From the NCBI RefSeq assembly GCF_028769735.1, contig NC_088178.1, forward strand, positions 20,410,357 through 20,474,356: 64,000 nucleotides of DNA, read 5' to 3'. Shown here one piece after another: positions 38,057 through 50,891 of this stretch. The first letter of the stretch is position 1. Each line of letters starts with the position of its first letter. Origin of the DNA: Zonotrichia leucophrys gambelii (taxonomy: Eukaryota > Chordata > Aves > Passeriformes > Passerellidae). A model generated the notes under the pieces. It saw only the letters and a list, made by a program, of their open reading frames with translations. It was not told where the DNA came from and did not search any database. The translations under genes were made by a program, and so were the position numbers.

Positions 38057-38600
38057 AATCACAGCATGGTTCAGGATGGAAGGGACCACGCTGGGTCATC
38101 TGAGCCAACCTCCCTGCTCAAGCAGGGTCATCTCAAATCACATTGCACAGGATTGTGTCCAGATGGCTCTGGGATACCCCCAGTGAGGGAGATCCCACAC
38201 CCCCTCTGACAGCCTGTCCAGTGCTCAGGCACCTGCACATTAAAGAAGTTCTTTCCCATGTTCAGGTCAAACCTGTGCATCAGTTTCTGCCTGTTTCCTC
38301 CTGTACCATTGCTTGGCACCACTGAGCAGAGCCTGGTCTGTCCTCTGGCACCTCCCCTCAGATAGTAACAGATATTGATTAGGTCCCTTCTCAGTCTTCT
38401 CTTTTCACCTCTGAACAGCCCAGCATTTCCTCATAAGGGAGATGCTCCAGTCCCTTCATCATCTTTGTTGCCCTCCCCTGGACCTGCTCCAGGAGCTCCA
38501 TATTTCCTGTCCTGAGGAGCCCAGGACTGACACAGCATTCCAGATGTGCCTCACCAGGGTTAAGTGGAGTGGAAGAATCACCTCCCTTGACCTGCTGTAA
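38057..38600 (-). mobile_element. CR1 LINE, 3' portion, antisense
   Basis: The + strand runs through the antisense CR1 landmarks in order: atcacagcatgg with ggatggaagggaccac, ctgctcaagcagggtcatc, gttctttcccatgttcagg, ttggcaccactgagcagag, gtcccttctcagtcttctc, cataagggagatgctccag, gcattccagatgtgcctcacc and cacctcccttgacctgctg. It is collinear and covers the 3' UTR and the end of ORF2, and stops near 38600 by 5' truncation. It is the best preserved CR1 in the window. Confidence 0.92.
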
Positions 38601-40535
38601 AGATCATTCCAAAGATGTGAAAACTTTTCTGTTAAAGGTCATTCCTCAGCTCCCATATGAAGCAAGATCTTAAGGTAAAAAAATGTTGAAGGAAGAATTT
38701 TATACAGAGCTGAACTTTTGGGTAGTATATTGAAAAAAGTGTATGCACTGGCTTGTGCTAAGAACTTGTTTGTAAATACTGTGATTTGTTTAATCCATAG
38801 CATTGGTAGTGTTTAGCTTACTCTCCCCACAAAGCTGACACACACGTGGCATTCTGTTGTGGTGGGACGGGGACCCATGTGCAGTCTCCTGGCAGACTGC
38901 ACAGGATGTCAGTCGGCCTCACTTGGGTCAGGCCATTCCCAAAAGCTGGATCTGGTGCCCAGGACCTGCAGCAGTGCTGGCTGGAAGGGTGGCAGCTGTG
39001 TGACCACCAGGGGAGATGGGCACTGGCCCTGGCTCCCAGGGTAGACACAGAGCCCTGCAGCAGCACGCTGTCCCCTGGCCCTGGGGCAGGACATTCACAC
39101 CTTACTGCAGCCACCAGGAGCATGTGGGTGTGCTGCGTTTTGAGGAAGGTGGCTGGTATACACAACTTGAAAAATTACAGCCTCTTCTCTTGGCCACTTG
39201 AGAGTGCACAAACATCCCAGTCTGCCTGCTTTCAAAGCAGGCAGAAGGTAGACCCTGTGAGATGCCTGCAGTAAGCCCTGTGGACTGGAAAGGCCTCCCA
39301 TCTTTTTTTGGTGATACAAGCAAGAAGTTTCTGCCTTAGAAACAACAATTTTAAGTGTTGTTGACATTTACAGTGAAGGTCTCCTCCATTCCTTTACATA
39401 AATAACAGAGAAAAAGGCTAGAATTGAGACTTAGGCTGATTCTCACTGTGTGGTCACTGTCTGCCTAATTTCTAACTATTTAGTTTTTCCGAATGTCTGA
39501 AAATTTCAGGGTTGACCTGAAGTCAATATGTACGGTGTTCAGACAAATCATGCAGTACCGAGCTGCCTTTAGAATCTTCTGATGTTGTAAGGCAAAGTTG
39601 ATAGAATATGTCAAGATAACTCAGGATTCTTAGATAAATGTAGTTGACTCCTCCTCTAGATGGGAGAAAAATGTGCAGAGGCTTCTTGCTTTGTTTTTAT
39701 AGTAAGAGTGCATGCATAGTGGTTGATAGATGAATGGGTTAAATAATCTCCCACTCTCCCCAGTGAACTAAATTCTCCATGACAAAAAAAATATATATAA
39801 TAAACAGGCTATGGCTGCAGAAAACTGTTCTATATTGCTTGCCCTGCTGATGCTTGTGTAGACAACTTGGCCTTTCTTTTGTCCTTGCACAATTTCTTTC
39901 AGTCACTGACTTCCAGGCAGTGGCTGTGCACAAATCCTGCTTCTTGAAGCAGGAAGGAATTTTTCTTTGTAGTATTTGTTACGTGTACTTGCACTTGCAT
40001 TATTTTCACTCAGTACATAGGTGTCTAAGGCAGACTGTGTTCATCACCCCTTCAGTTTGTTACCCTGGAGAGAGCATGTCTCATCAATTGACTTTGCATA
40101 ATGCAGCTGCTTTCCTGGTGCCCAATTTTCTTTAGTCACAGCCTGGAGGTGAGCCCTGATATCGGGTACTTGTGATAGTCTTTGCAGTGGGTGATTGCAG
40201 GTGATCCTCCACCTTGCCCCAGCTGTATTGAAAGATCCTGCCAGTGGTTCCTTATTGTTCCTAACTGCTTTGTGGTCTTGTGCAAGATTGCAGGTCAGCC
40301 ACAGCAGCATCTGGTGATCCTTCAAACCTTTCCCCAGGAAAATGCAGAAAATGCAGTAACTCCTTCTGGAGGAGGTCTTGTCTTTCCATCCTTGTGCCAG
40401 CATCAAGGTTCAAGTGCAAGTGCCCACTTTAGCAACAGTGCAGTAGAGTTCCAGCTCAACCAGAAGGATCTAGTGCCTGCCCCAGCCATTATCTTTTCCT
40501 GGCTTGTAGCTCCTGCTTCTGCCTTCCAAAAAGAG

Positions 40536-40573
40536 GGCTAGACCAGATGACCTTAGTGCCACTTTCATTCCTG
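40536..40573 (+). mobile_element. Possible CR1 3'-terminal remnant, sense
   Basis: gggctagaccagatgacctt, followed by ccactttcattcctgat, looks like the last few dozen bases of a sense CR1 (ggactagatgacctt... ccttccaaccc... attctatgat). It is very short and diverged, so it may be chance. Confidence 0.35.
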
Positions 40574-42981
40574 ATGTGGGTGAGCACTTGACAGTGAAGT
40601 ACTTTGTCTTTTATTGAGCTTCGTTTGGCAATTTCGAATAGTAACACTGAAATTTGTGCAGCTTCCAAAACTTTTGGATGCCATGTATTGTTGGACTGTG
40701 GAGTCTGCTAAAGAGCTATTTTCTATTTGTCCCTTCATAATCTGTACTGAATGCTCGAAATTGTTGGGTTTTGTTTTTGTTTGGGAAGCACCCCCATTCC
40801 AAATGCTGCCATATCCACTCCCAAAGTTGTTTTATTTCATTTCTGAGCAATCACTGAGAAGGCATTGCTAATTATCTTGCAGGATGAGTAAACCAGAACC
40901 ATTTGAGTGCATCACTCAACTCTATTCTTTTAATGTTTTTTCTAAAATAGTCCATGGGATGCTCTCCAAGTAGTGCAGGGTGTAACTTGTGGGTGATAGA
41001 GCAAACCTGGCATAACAAAAGCTTGGTAGATGGGAGGTTGCAGCCCTTGACATGCAATCCTTTGATGTCTTCTCTGAGAATGTGGGAAAAAAAAAATCAG
41101 TAAATATGCTGTCCAGCAAAAGCCAAGGTGTGAAGCAGGCCAAGGAGAGGACTGTGGCATGATGCCATTAGAGGTCACAGCAACCTACTGCTTTTAGGGC
41201 AGATTTAGGGGAATAGCATTCCTGTTGGGAGGGGAAGCCTACTGCCCATGCATCAGAAGAAATTCTTGAGATGAAGGAGAACTAAACACCACTATTTTGT
41301 TATCAAAGTTGCTTTTACCCTTATAAATTGCCTCGTCCCTTGCTCCACTCCAAGCTATGATCTGAAGGTAATCACACTCCCCAGCTTGTAATGGTTGGCA
41401 GGTGCTGTCAGTGCTGCCATATCAAAAACTCTCCCAAATCTCAAAGTATTTGTCAGAGTTTTCTGTTTATCACCTTTGTGTGTCTGGCCAGCTTGTTGTC
41501 AGGTTCAAAACTCTTTGGCACATGGGCTGCCTTGAGCTCCTGTGTTTATCCCACACATTTGTCCTGTTGCTGCTGAGGAAGGGCACAGTGGAAAAGAACA
41601 GAATCTCCCCTAACTGTGCTGATTGCAGTAATTCATGTTTGTCAGGAAAGCTGTTTAAGATTGAGGTGCAAAATCACTTGTTGTCAGTTTTCTTAATGTT
41701 TCTGTACCATTTTTAGTCTTTCATAAAGAAATGAGACTTATTTGTTCATTTTGACTGATGTTTCACAAGAATTCTTGAATTAGTTGATAGATTTGAGAAT
41801 ATTAGAATATTTGCTGTCTCCCAAGCAAAAATGGAAGGAGACTAATCTTTCACAATCTTTCCCAATATAGATAAAGCTCAGAAAAGCCATATTCAGAATT
41901 GCAAAGGGAAGTGATTGAATGTCCATATGGATCCAGGAGAATTCTGAGCTCATGGAATAGAAATCATTGCAAGTTACTAGATATAAGGAATCTATGTCTG
42001 ATATCTGAAATCCCTGATTTGAAAACAGTTAAAGAGCAGTAGAGAATTTCAGGGAAGTAGATCTGTTTGCTTTGGTTTTGTTCTCCTCTTAGACATATGC
42101 TTAAAACCACAGGTAGAATCAGGGTTTGGAGGCAGATGGATTTTTTGTCGAACCCAGTACAGACATTCTGAAGTTACTGGTACATTTGTAAATACAGACG
42201 AGCCAGAGCCTTACTGCTTCTTGGCCCTGGTTTGGTCATGGTAAAGGAGTTTGGATCTCCATGGGGGAGAGAGGTGGAAAAATTAGGGACAAATGAAAAA
42301 TCTAGAGGGAAGCAGACTCTAAAGTTTCCATAGCCAATAGAATTATATATATGTAATCACTGTGCTTCTGCAACTTAATGCATTTAATTTGTGTGTGTAC
42401 CTAAGCTTGCATAACTTACATCCTCTGGTTGCTTCAGCTTTTGCAGGGTATCAGCATAGGCTGCAGTTCCGTGGGAATTTCTTTACGCAATTATGGTACT
42501 TTAATTGAAGAAAGACAGACTGAGGAACCTAAACTGAAAGTAACCCACAGAATAAAAAGCATCCGTTTTAGCCTGGTTCTGTTTCTGCATCCAGTTCAAC
42601 ACTCAGCCACATAAAAGCTTTTCTGAAGGCCAGCAGTGACAGTGATGCTGGCCTTTTCATGTCTGAAGTGTTTGTGAGACTGTCATCCTAGGGCAGGGGA
42701 TTTGAAATCACTGCTATAAAATGTACGGTGCGTGTTTCCTGTGACACTCTCCGTGCAAGGCAATTGCACACTGCATCAAAATTTGGCACATAACGTGGCT
42801 TTGCAGGCTGTGTGTGAAGGTCATTGTCCAGAGAAAATAGGAATATTCAGCTTAGTGTTCCTTCCTAATGAGAACCTTTCAGTTCCTTCAAGTAACTGCT
42901 TCAGGTGCTTTACTCCACATTGTTCCTCATTTCCGTTAGAAGTCAGAACTTGTTCCTAATGTCTTCTTCCTTTCTCCCCAG

Positions 42982-43045
42982 ATAATCTGATCAAAGCCAT
43001 CCTGTCAGCAACCAAAGATTATCGTCTAACTCCAGCTCTTGACAG
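42982..43045 (+). CDS. ST3GAL3: ST3GAL3 internal exon, 64 bp, just before sialylmotif L
   Basis: A short exon behind a strong pyrimidine tract (ttctttctccccag, AG at 42980-42981) and before donor ag|gtaag (GT at 43046). Its first two bases complete the Asp codon opened by the 30360-30454 exon. It then reads NLIKAILSATKDYRLTPALD, followed by two bases (ag) of a Ser codon completed downstream. It corresponds to about residues 133-154 of human ST3Gal III, with Ala for Val and Asp for Glu as the differences I recall. The exact continuation of frame through both junctions is strong evidence for the boundaries. The segment leads from the stem region into the catalytic domain. It is too short to be seen as an open frame of its own. 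Confidence 0.95.
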
Positions 43046-46000
43046 GTAAGATGAGACCTTCAGAAGAGAAGGAGTAGAAGTGATTCTTTTCCATATGTCT
43101 TAAATAAATTTTGTTAGACATATTTTGCCAGAAATGATTGCCAGTACATTTGAATATGGATGAGTAAGTCAGGAGCTGAAAACTGAGTCCTCTTTAGAGT
43201 AAATCTGCAGACTCTGGAGACCTCTGTCAAGTCAAACATAAGTAGAAAAAAGCATTTAGCTTTTGACTATTTCCTACTCATTTGTTTCATATGTTGTTCC
43301 AAGACATCCTCTTTCCCTGTTTTCAAATAGGTAAGTAGCAGGTTTTCAATAAACACTTTGCTCTTTTCCAGCCTTTCTGAAAGAGCAACAAAATCACAAA
43401 GAACTTTAGAAGGAAAGAAAGGACTGGCTTATTTCAACAATGTTTTGCATTAATACCTCACTCTCAGAGTAGGAATGTTTGGTTTTGTTGGCCAAGCCTG
43501 TGCTAGGATGAACAGGATAGCAGTCTCCTGGGTCCTGTGATATTTGAATTGATGCCTTTAGAAGAAGATCCTTTGATTCTTCAATTCTGTTGTAGAGGTT
43601 GTTTCTGAAACTCACTGGCATGTTTACAATCAGCTTCCCAGTGATAGTCCTTTAGTCCTTCCTGTCCTTGCTTTTCTGTCATTCCTTCCATTTTTCCTGC
43701 AGGTTTGGTTTAGTGCCGCCTCCCAGATTAGGGATAGTTTTTTTCAGAAGCTGTCAGAGGTTTTTACTCTGGGACTTGAGCTCTTTTCCAAGTCCTGGTA
43801 ATACATCTTTCCAGTGGTACTTAACCCAGGCTGACAACACAGTTCCTGCTTTCTAAACACATGGGTTTTATTTCCTGGCCCAGGTCCCCTTCTGCCCACT
43901 TTTGGTGACAAAGTTCATAAGCTTAACCAGTCTTTCTGTAGGTCCCTGCATCTCTCATGCTGATTTGTAGAGCTTGCCTGCTGTAGTTGGGAGTTACTCT
44001 CTGTGTGAAAGCTTATTCTTAATCTTGCACAGTCTATGTGTTAATTTAGGTTTCTTTGAAGTTTGCCTTGCCTCACAGCAGTGCCAGATAGGGTTACCCT
44101 TCAGACTTTGGATTAATTTGAGAAATTATGTCCAGAAGGTAAAACCATTTTACAAACGACCTTCTTAGAGATTTTGCGCACAAGTGAGTCTCACCCATCT
44201 GGGGTTTATCTCAGTTCTGGTTGGAGACTTAAGATTTTAATCTGTTGAAAAATCCACATATAGACTCTTTCAGAAGGTTGCTCATATGAAATTAGTGTTA
44301 ATTACAGAGGGCAGGTGGAAGATTCTTGCAGGGAAGGTTAATGTAGTTGTGACCCTTGCTGCTCACCTGTTTTTGAGGAGTAAAATGTTTCAGGCTTTTT
44401 AAAAGTAATTTTGCAGGAGATCCCAAAGCATAATGACTCTGGCATGAGCTGCTCACCTTGGTTTGTGTTCTTTTTAATGAGTTTGGTGCAGAGGTAGGAA
44501 AGATCTTAAGTCTCATAAAATGTATGCAAAATCCATGAGATACCAAGTGCAAATGAGACCTCAGGAACAGGCTAGACATTTATTTCTCTGGTTTTGCGGC
44601 AACAAGGCTTGGTGGTGTGTAAACACACAGATATCTTGGGGCAGTACTGCTTCCTTGGGAATTGTGATAAATCCCTATCAGTGGATGTTGGTTGTGTAGT
44701 ACATATGCATCACAATCCAATAGCTCCCAAAGCCCTTCCAAGTGAGCCGGTCTTAGGAAGGATAAAAACAGAAGTGCTTATGAGAGAAAGGGACTCAAGG
44801 AGGCTTGGAATAGCAAGCTAGAAAGTAAGAGCCTAAAGGAGGAGGTGGATGAAGCTGCAACAGAGGAGTTTTATTAGGAGAAAGAGCTTGAGAACTGAAG
44901 GAGGTGTTAAGTCTGCCATAGTGCTGCTCTGGCAAACCAGCTTGGTGAGCAGGGCACAGATGAAGACTTGAGTATCATTCCTAGAAATATTCTTCAGTTG
45001 TAGTCATAACTGAATTCCAGTGCCGCCAGCAATGGGTATCTGCCATTTTGGGTTCCTAAAAAGCTGGTGGAGAAGACTGGTGGATGAAGGCTAGCTCCTT
45101 TCTCATCTTGTCTCAAGCTCCAAGCACATCCTAAGAGTTCCCCTCCATGGCAGCACCAGTGTGCCTGGGGCAGAGCCTTGGTTTTAGCTACCCCCTTCCT
45201 GCTCACTGGTCAAGGAGAAAGTCCAACCTCTCCCCTTTGCTCAACACCTTGAAGCAACTGGAGAAAACCTGACTTAGAGAACCTTGAAAGGTCCCTTCCA
45301 ACCCAAACCATTTTTGGTTCTAGAGAGAGAACCATTCTAGAGAGAGAGCCATTCTTGGTTCTCATGATAGAGAACTGAGAAAATGTCCTATTGTGGAAGA
45401 ATTAGATAAGAGACACAAGTCAAGTCTGTGAGGTTCAAGGGGTTGGGCTTGGGAGACCTTGTGAACCCTTCCACTTGTAGGCTCTCTGAAGTCCAGTGGG
45501 CTGATTCGAGAAGCAGGAAAAATGCTCCAGGTTCATCTTCTTTTCAGAATGGAGTTACACCAACATTTTCTCTGTTGGCAAGCCTAAGAAGCCATATTTG
45601 CTACTGCTGCTGCCCTTGTCCTTGTGCTGCTGCTATTGTTTAAAAGGGGACTTCAAAGCAGATCAGCGAAATGATTCCAGTTCAGGAGCTTTTCTCTCAA
45701 CCCAGGTCATTCCAGTGACTTCATTTCCAGAGTCCCCTCCCACTGAAGAGTTGTGTGGGCACAGAGCTGAAACAGCAGCAGGAGAGGCAGAGGCTGGGAT
45801 GGGTGGGGAGGGTGAGCACTGCCCAGCCCATTGGAGTAAATGTTCGTGTAACTATACACTGAAGGCAGCTTTCCCAGGGGAAGGGTGGGAGAGGCAGGAA
45901 AGGTGAGGTCAGAGCAGTGCGTGAGATCACAGAAAGGAAGGAGAGGATTAGAGTTGTGTGGTGGAGGATCTCTACACCAAGCCTTTGGTCTTGTTCCTAT

Positions 46001-49000
46001 CCAAGCTTCTCCATTTCTGCCCTCCTTCACAAAGCTGGTTCTTGAGAAGTTGCATTCACTTGCCTCTCATAAGCCCTGGAAATGAACTTTGTTTGATTAT
46101 TCCTGTGCTAAAGGGCATCCTGGTGCACCTTTCCTGACACAATGTACTGACATGGTGCTGAAATGAGGCAAACGTGATCCTTCCAGGTATGTGTGCACTT
46201 TTCATCATCCCACAGCAGCTTTGCCAGCTCACTTCCACTAATCCCTCCATTGTGTTGTAGCTAGCAGCAGCTGGAGGGCATGTGCACAAAGGCTGTGGTT
46301 CACACCTGTAACACAGTGTGCATGGTGCCCTGCTTTCTCCATGACTCCTTATTACAGCACCGTTGTGTTGAGTAGTAACCTGCTCCTGCTCCAGGGCAGG
46401 GGGCAGGAAAAGCTGCACTGTTGTTCAGGAGGGCAGTTACAACTCACCCCTGGGCTTGTCTGGAAGAGTTTGGAGATCCAGGGGACTTTCTCTGCTAGAG
46501 CCACTTCAGAGCTGGCATGTCTTTCTCCCTAACACAGATGTCAGTGGGCCTCATCTTTGAAACTTCTTGCCCTCTAGGCTTTTCCAGGCCCTCTTATATT
46601 GCTGAGATTCTCATTGCTTGATTTAGTGGCTCCTCCAGTGGCCTGTCCCTCATTCTAGAAATGGATCAGGACTTGATTTATAATTCCACAGCCCATCTGC
46701 TGGCTGGACTTCAGTGGATTTTTGGGTTACATCTCTGTGGTGATGACATGTAAATTTCCTATGAGAAGACATAAATATTAAAGCCTGAGTGATGTTTTTT
46801 GTATTGCTTCCAGCTGATAATGAAAGAATGAGAGTTTGAGCTTATAACTATCATAGTCTTTACAAATGCAGTATATTACCTGAACAAGTGAGGAAAGGAT
46901 TTGATAGAACAAGAATGGTGTGTGTCCCCCTCTGGTTCAGGCAGATAGCACCCATTTAAGTAACAGAGTATGTTAAGCCTCCTTAAGCACCAGCTCCCCT
47001 AAAGATGTATTTTTAATTATTCTGTTATATCTTTCCTCAAAGCCTTCAGATCCAAAGTTGTGTAAAGAAAGGCTTTGTGGTTTTTCTCCCCTGACAAATC
47101 CCTAAAGCACTTAGATAAGAAAGAAGAGGAAATAGGAATTGCTACAAAGTATACACATGTTTACAGTTCTATATTGTTTAAGAAAATCTGCATGAATCCT
47201 GCTTTTGGTGCAGATGAACTGAACCTTGGAGTATCTGTGTCAGGAGTCTGTACATCTGGCTGCAGCTCCCAGCTTAGGGCTTTAGGGAGTATCTGTTGTG
47301 GAAAGTCCATGACCGTCCTTCATACCACCCTGGTAGCAAACTGAAACATGGGCTGTATCTGATGTGCTCAATCCTTGAAATCTTCTGGAAAAGAAATAGG
47401 GCTTTGACATACTGTGTAAACAAGCACAAAGGTGTTTGCACACTTCTTTGTGGAGAAACAATTGAGCTGTAACTGATGCTGCTTGTACTGTGTATTTCTT
47501 CACCCAGAAACTTGCCCGGAGCCAGCAATGACTGTGCAGGTTTCCCATGCTCAGGCACAATCAGTAGACAGAGTACATTTGAAAGAAATTTAAGCTGTTA
47601 GAAGATCAAAGATGAGACCTTAGGGTCAGAAAGTTACTAATGAAAAATCTTATCTGCAGACTTAAGGAAAAAGGAGAATGCATTTAAATATGTCAGAACC
47701 ATGAGGGTAGAAGAGTGGTTCAGACATGAAGCTGGGCAAAAGTGATTAACCTATCAATTACAGTGAGTAAAGGCAGAACCATTCAGTTAAGTATTTGTTT
47801 CATTTTTGGGGGTAAAGATAGAAAGATGTCTCATTTTACAGCAACAGTGAAATACTTCGTGATTCTTTTATTAGTAACTACAAGGGTATTAAATGACAAT
47901 TATATGTCTTTTAAAGTCAATAAGCACTGAAGAGTTAAATAAAGAATTCTTGTTGTTATTACTGTTTGCTTTTTAGCCCTTCCTGGAATGTTTGAGAAAA
48001 CAGCAAATGTGCCATTCCTGGAGAAATATGGGAGATAATAAAGAAGTAGCTGTAAGTTGATTCGTTTGGTTTTGCAGGAAAAATCCTGCAGAGGACAGAG
48101 CCAGGATGGCAGCATAACTGATGTTATGTTACTCTGGGTTTGTGGAAATTAAATCTTGCCATGTAGAAGATATATTTTTAGATGAACAAGAAGCTTGAAT
48201 GGTAAAGGTAAACTTTTAGAAGAGCACATTAGTTATTTGTCTCAGTCCATTATGTTCTGTTTCTATACTACACCATTTAGAGGTATCCTTTTTAGGAATA
48301 GAATATGTTGCACAGCTTTAAAAAGTTATTGTCAGTGTGGAGAATTAATCCTTTAGTGACACTTGTAGTGAAATCCTGCTGGCAGGTATTCACAGGGGCT
48401 AAACCAGTCTGGAGTAAATGTGAAATTCCACTAGGAAAATTTTCCAGAACCAAAGACTGGGAAAGTAATGAGCAGGAGGGCCAAGTCAGTCCTGACTATT
48501 TTGTTGCATCCTTCACTGGAGCCAAATCAAAAATCAGGCATCACCAAGGCAACAGTTCAGGTCATGTTTACAAGATGAGGATTAAATTCTGCAAACCAGT
48601 GACTGTAAGAAGAGGATTGGAATGATGTAAGTAAAATCTCTGTGTTAAAGGCACTCTACCTTGAGCAGCATTAGCTCTGAATGCTGGTCTTCCAGAATCA
48701 GTACTCAGGAGATCTGGGAAGTTGGGAATTGTACAGGGACGTGCTGCAAGTGTGAGTCAAGACCTAGAAGAGCTGCCATACCGTGCAAGATGTCATGAGC
48801 TCACTCCAGTTTGTTTGGTGAACAGAAGATTAGGAGTGGGGTTAGATCAATCGATGAGTCCTGTGTGGGAGCAGGGCCATGAAGCTGCTGGAGCAGCTTT
48901 GGCTGGTGGAACTGGTTCTTCTGTCTCATGTGCAGCAGCTCATGCTCACCAGTCTGCCCTGTGAGAGGCAGATGTTTGTACACAGTGCTTTCTCAGTCAG

Positions 49001-50795
49001 TGGATTTCATGCAGATGTGGAAGGGACTGCTGACAGTAGATGGTGCTTTAATTTAGCAGGAAAGCAAAGAAAGCGATTAAGTGGTTTGAGGTTGAAGCAA
49101 GCAGATCTCTATTCAGAATTGGTAGGAACATCCTAACAGTAAGTGGGAAGAGGATAGAGTGGAGTGCCTGGAGCTTGCAGCCTTTGGATTTCAGCACTGT
49201 ATTCTTCTTCAAAACAGAAAATTCAAAAAGAGTCATAGCTGAGAGACAGCTGAGTAGAGAAGGTACAGTATTTCACCCAGAAGTCGGTTTTTTAGGAGGT
49301 TAAACTTTCCTGTCATAATCATCAAAAGAGTGTATTTCCTTCTGAAATATCACTTGGCCAGAATTGAACTATGTCTCTTTCTCCCTCCTACAACACCTTT
49401 TCCTTAAAGGTTTTGACAAAGCTGCTGCCATCTTTGTCACTCATTTTGGTGTACTCCCTTCCCTCTTTGTCACAATATACTGCCTGAACCAGATCTTGTG
49501 TCTGATTTCTCCTCGTTGCCAGAACTGGTTTGCTTGGGGTTTTTTTGCTATGCCATCATCTATAAAATTCTTTCTCTATTGTGGTCTGATTATCATAAAC
49601 ACACACATTTCTTTAGCCCTTGGGAATACTGGGCTAATATGTCCATCTGCACGAGGAAGTTTTTTCTTTTGGAAAGGCTTGGATCTGCAGTGGAACTTCA
49701 TCTGGGCAGGGGAAGCTGTTCCTTAGCATTTCTTGGGTCTGTTAATTCTGCACGTGTCTCCAGCTAATGTCTCTGTCAGCAGAGTGACCTTCAGTGGTTT
49801 AGCTGAGTCTTTCAGTGCCCTCCAGCCCTGCTCTGCAAAAAGGGACCCCACATAAACACAGCTTTCCTCGTGCTGGCTCTTGAGACTTAACACAGAGAGG
49901 ACAGCCCAGAAGCAACCAGTTGACTGTGCCTGGGACTAGGAAGGCTGCCTAGTTCAGGAATCTGCTCCAAACAACTGATTGCCTTGGACCCTTTCCGAAA
50001 AAGGCTCTGCAGACACGTATTCCTTCAGTGAACTACCAGAGCTGGAGGCACACTGCCAGAAGAGCCAGCTGCATTTGGGATTAGATGGCTGGAAAGAAGT
50101 CCTTTCTCTGTCTTCAAAACAAAATCGCTTTTTAACATCTGCTGCAGAGTTCTCGTGACTCAGGGTTCCACGAGAAACTGGTCTCTTCCTTCTCTTTCCT
50201 GTTTCTTTATTCATTAAGGTTATTTTCCTTCCCTTTCCTCACCTATTGTGTCTCCATATATATTTCCTACTGGACAGGCATGGGGGGGGAAGGGTGTCTT
50301 TTTTTCTCTCAATTGAATGTTTTTCTGTCTCTTGAAGTCTCACCATAACAGCAGCAATTTTGCTCTCAGCAAGGTGAGCACACCCCAGACACCTGGCAAG
50401 ATCTGCCTGCACTCATAAAATCACTTGGAGAGAAGACTTCCTCACTAAACCTTTGGTTTATTGTTGTTTCAGTGCTGAATGAATAATGAGATGGTTCAAG
50501 TAAACAGATGGGTTTGATTCAAGCCCATCATGCCAGGGGTGTGGGGGGAGAGGAGCTGCTTGTCCTGACAGCTCATTTCATTAGGCCACACGTGGTGTGA
50601 GGTGTTGAAAGCAATTTATCACATGTAATGCCTGGGCATGATGAGTTGAGCTGAGGATCAAGTGTATCTCTGTCCCCCTCTTAATTCTTCATATTTACAG
50701 AGGTTTCCTGTAGTTCTCAGATGCATGCAAACTGAATATGTGCTCTCTGTGTGTTTGAAATTCTGCTACAAAAATCACTTCTGTTTCTTCCACAG
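43046..50795 (+). other. ST3GAL3 intron (phase 2), 7750 bp
   Basis: GT-AG intron (gtaaga ... ccacag), phase 2. The only repeat I can name is a CR1 3' end with an altered repetitive tail at 45266-45375. A CTG/GCT-rich simple stretch follows near 45600-45640. The remainder (43046-45265 and 45641-50795) shows no supported feature. Confidence 0.88.
45266..45375 (+). mobile_element. CR1 3' end with expanded repetitive tail, sense
   Basis: ccttgaaaggtcccttccaa followed by cccaaaccatt is the sense 3' terminus of CR1. The normal 8-bp tail repeat is replaced by about three imperfect copies of a longer unit of the type ccattctagagagaga interleaved with ttggttct (to about 45375). The element is truncated to its last 45-50 bases. 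Confidence 0.75.
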
Positions 50796-50891
50796 CCTCA
50801 GCTGCCGGCGATGTATCATTGTGGGAAATGGTGGAGTACTTGCAAATAAGTCATTGGGGTTAAAAATTGATGACTATGATGTTGTTGTCAG
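50796..50891 (+). CDS. ST3GAL3: ST3GAL3 internal exon, first half of sialylmotif L, 96 bp
   Basis: The exon follows acceptor tttcttccacag (AG at 50794-50795) and ends at donor ag|gtgag (GT at 50892). It completes a Ser codon, then encodes LSCRRCIIVGNGGVLANK, SLGLKIDDYDVVV and two bases of an Arg codon. This is the first half of sialylmotif L, the CMP-sialic acid binding motif of eukaryotic sialyltransferases (GT29 family). It contains the conserved Cys (in RRC) that forms a disulfide with motif S in this family, the GNGG loop, and the IDDYD segment. Relative to human ST3Gal III as I remember it, Ser replaces Arg before CRRC, Leu-Lys replaces Ser-Arg after SLG, and Val replaces Ile in DYDIVV. 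ST3GAL4 and ST3GAL6 differ here (for example GNGHRL in ST3GAL4), which supports the ST3GAL3 call. Confidence 0.97.

Larger units (their letters stand above)
30455..42981 (+). other. ST3GAL3 intron (phase 1), 12527 bp
   Basis: GT-AG intron (gtatga ... ccccag) between the 95-bp and 64-bp exons, phase 1. It contains a well-preserved antisense CR1 at 38057-38600, a probable CR1 3'-end remnant at 40536-40573, a 17-bp tandem duplication at 34461-34494, and a CpG-clustered patch near 31987-32040. A GC-rich patch without coding character lies at about 38860-39110. Elsewhere, including 32041-34460 and 34495-37971, I recognise no gene, RNA or repeat. Confidence 0.85.

Noticed and set aside
45598..45642. 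CTG/GCT-rich stretch as a possible triplet-repeat locus
   Set aside because: Only a few interrupted triplets, far below a typical expandable repeat.
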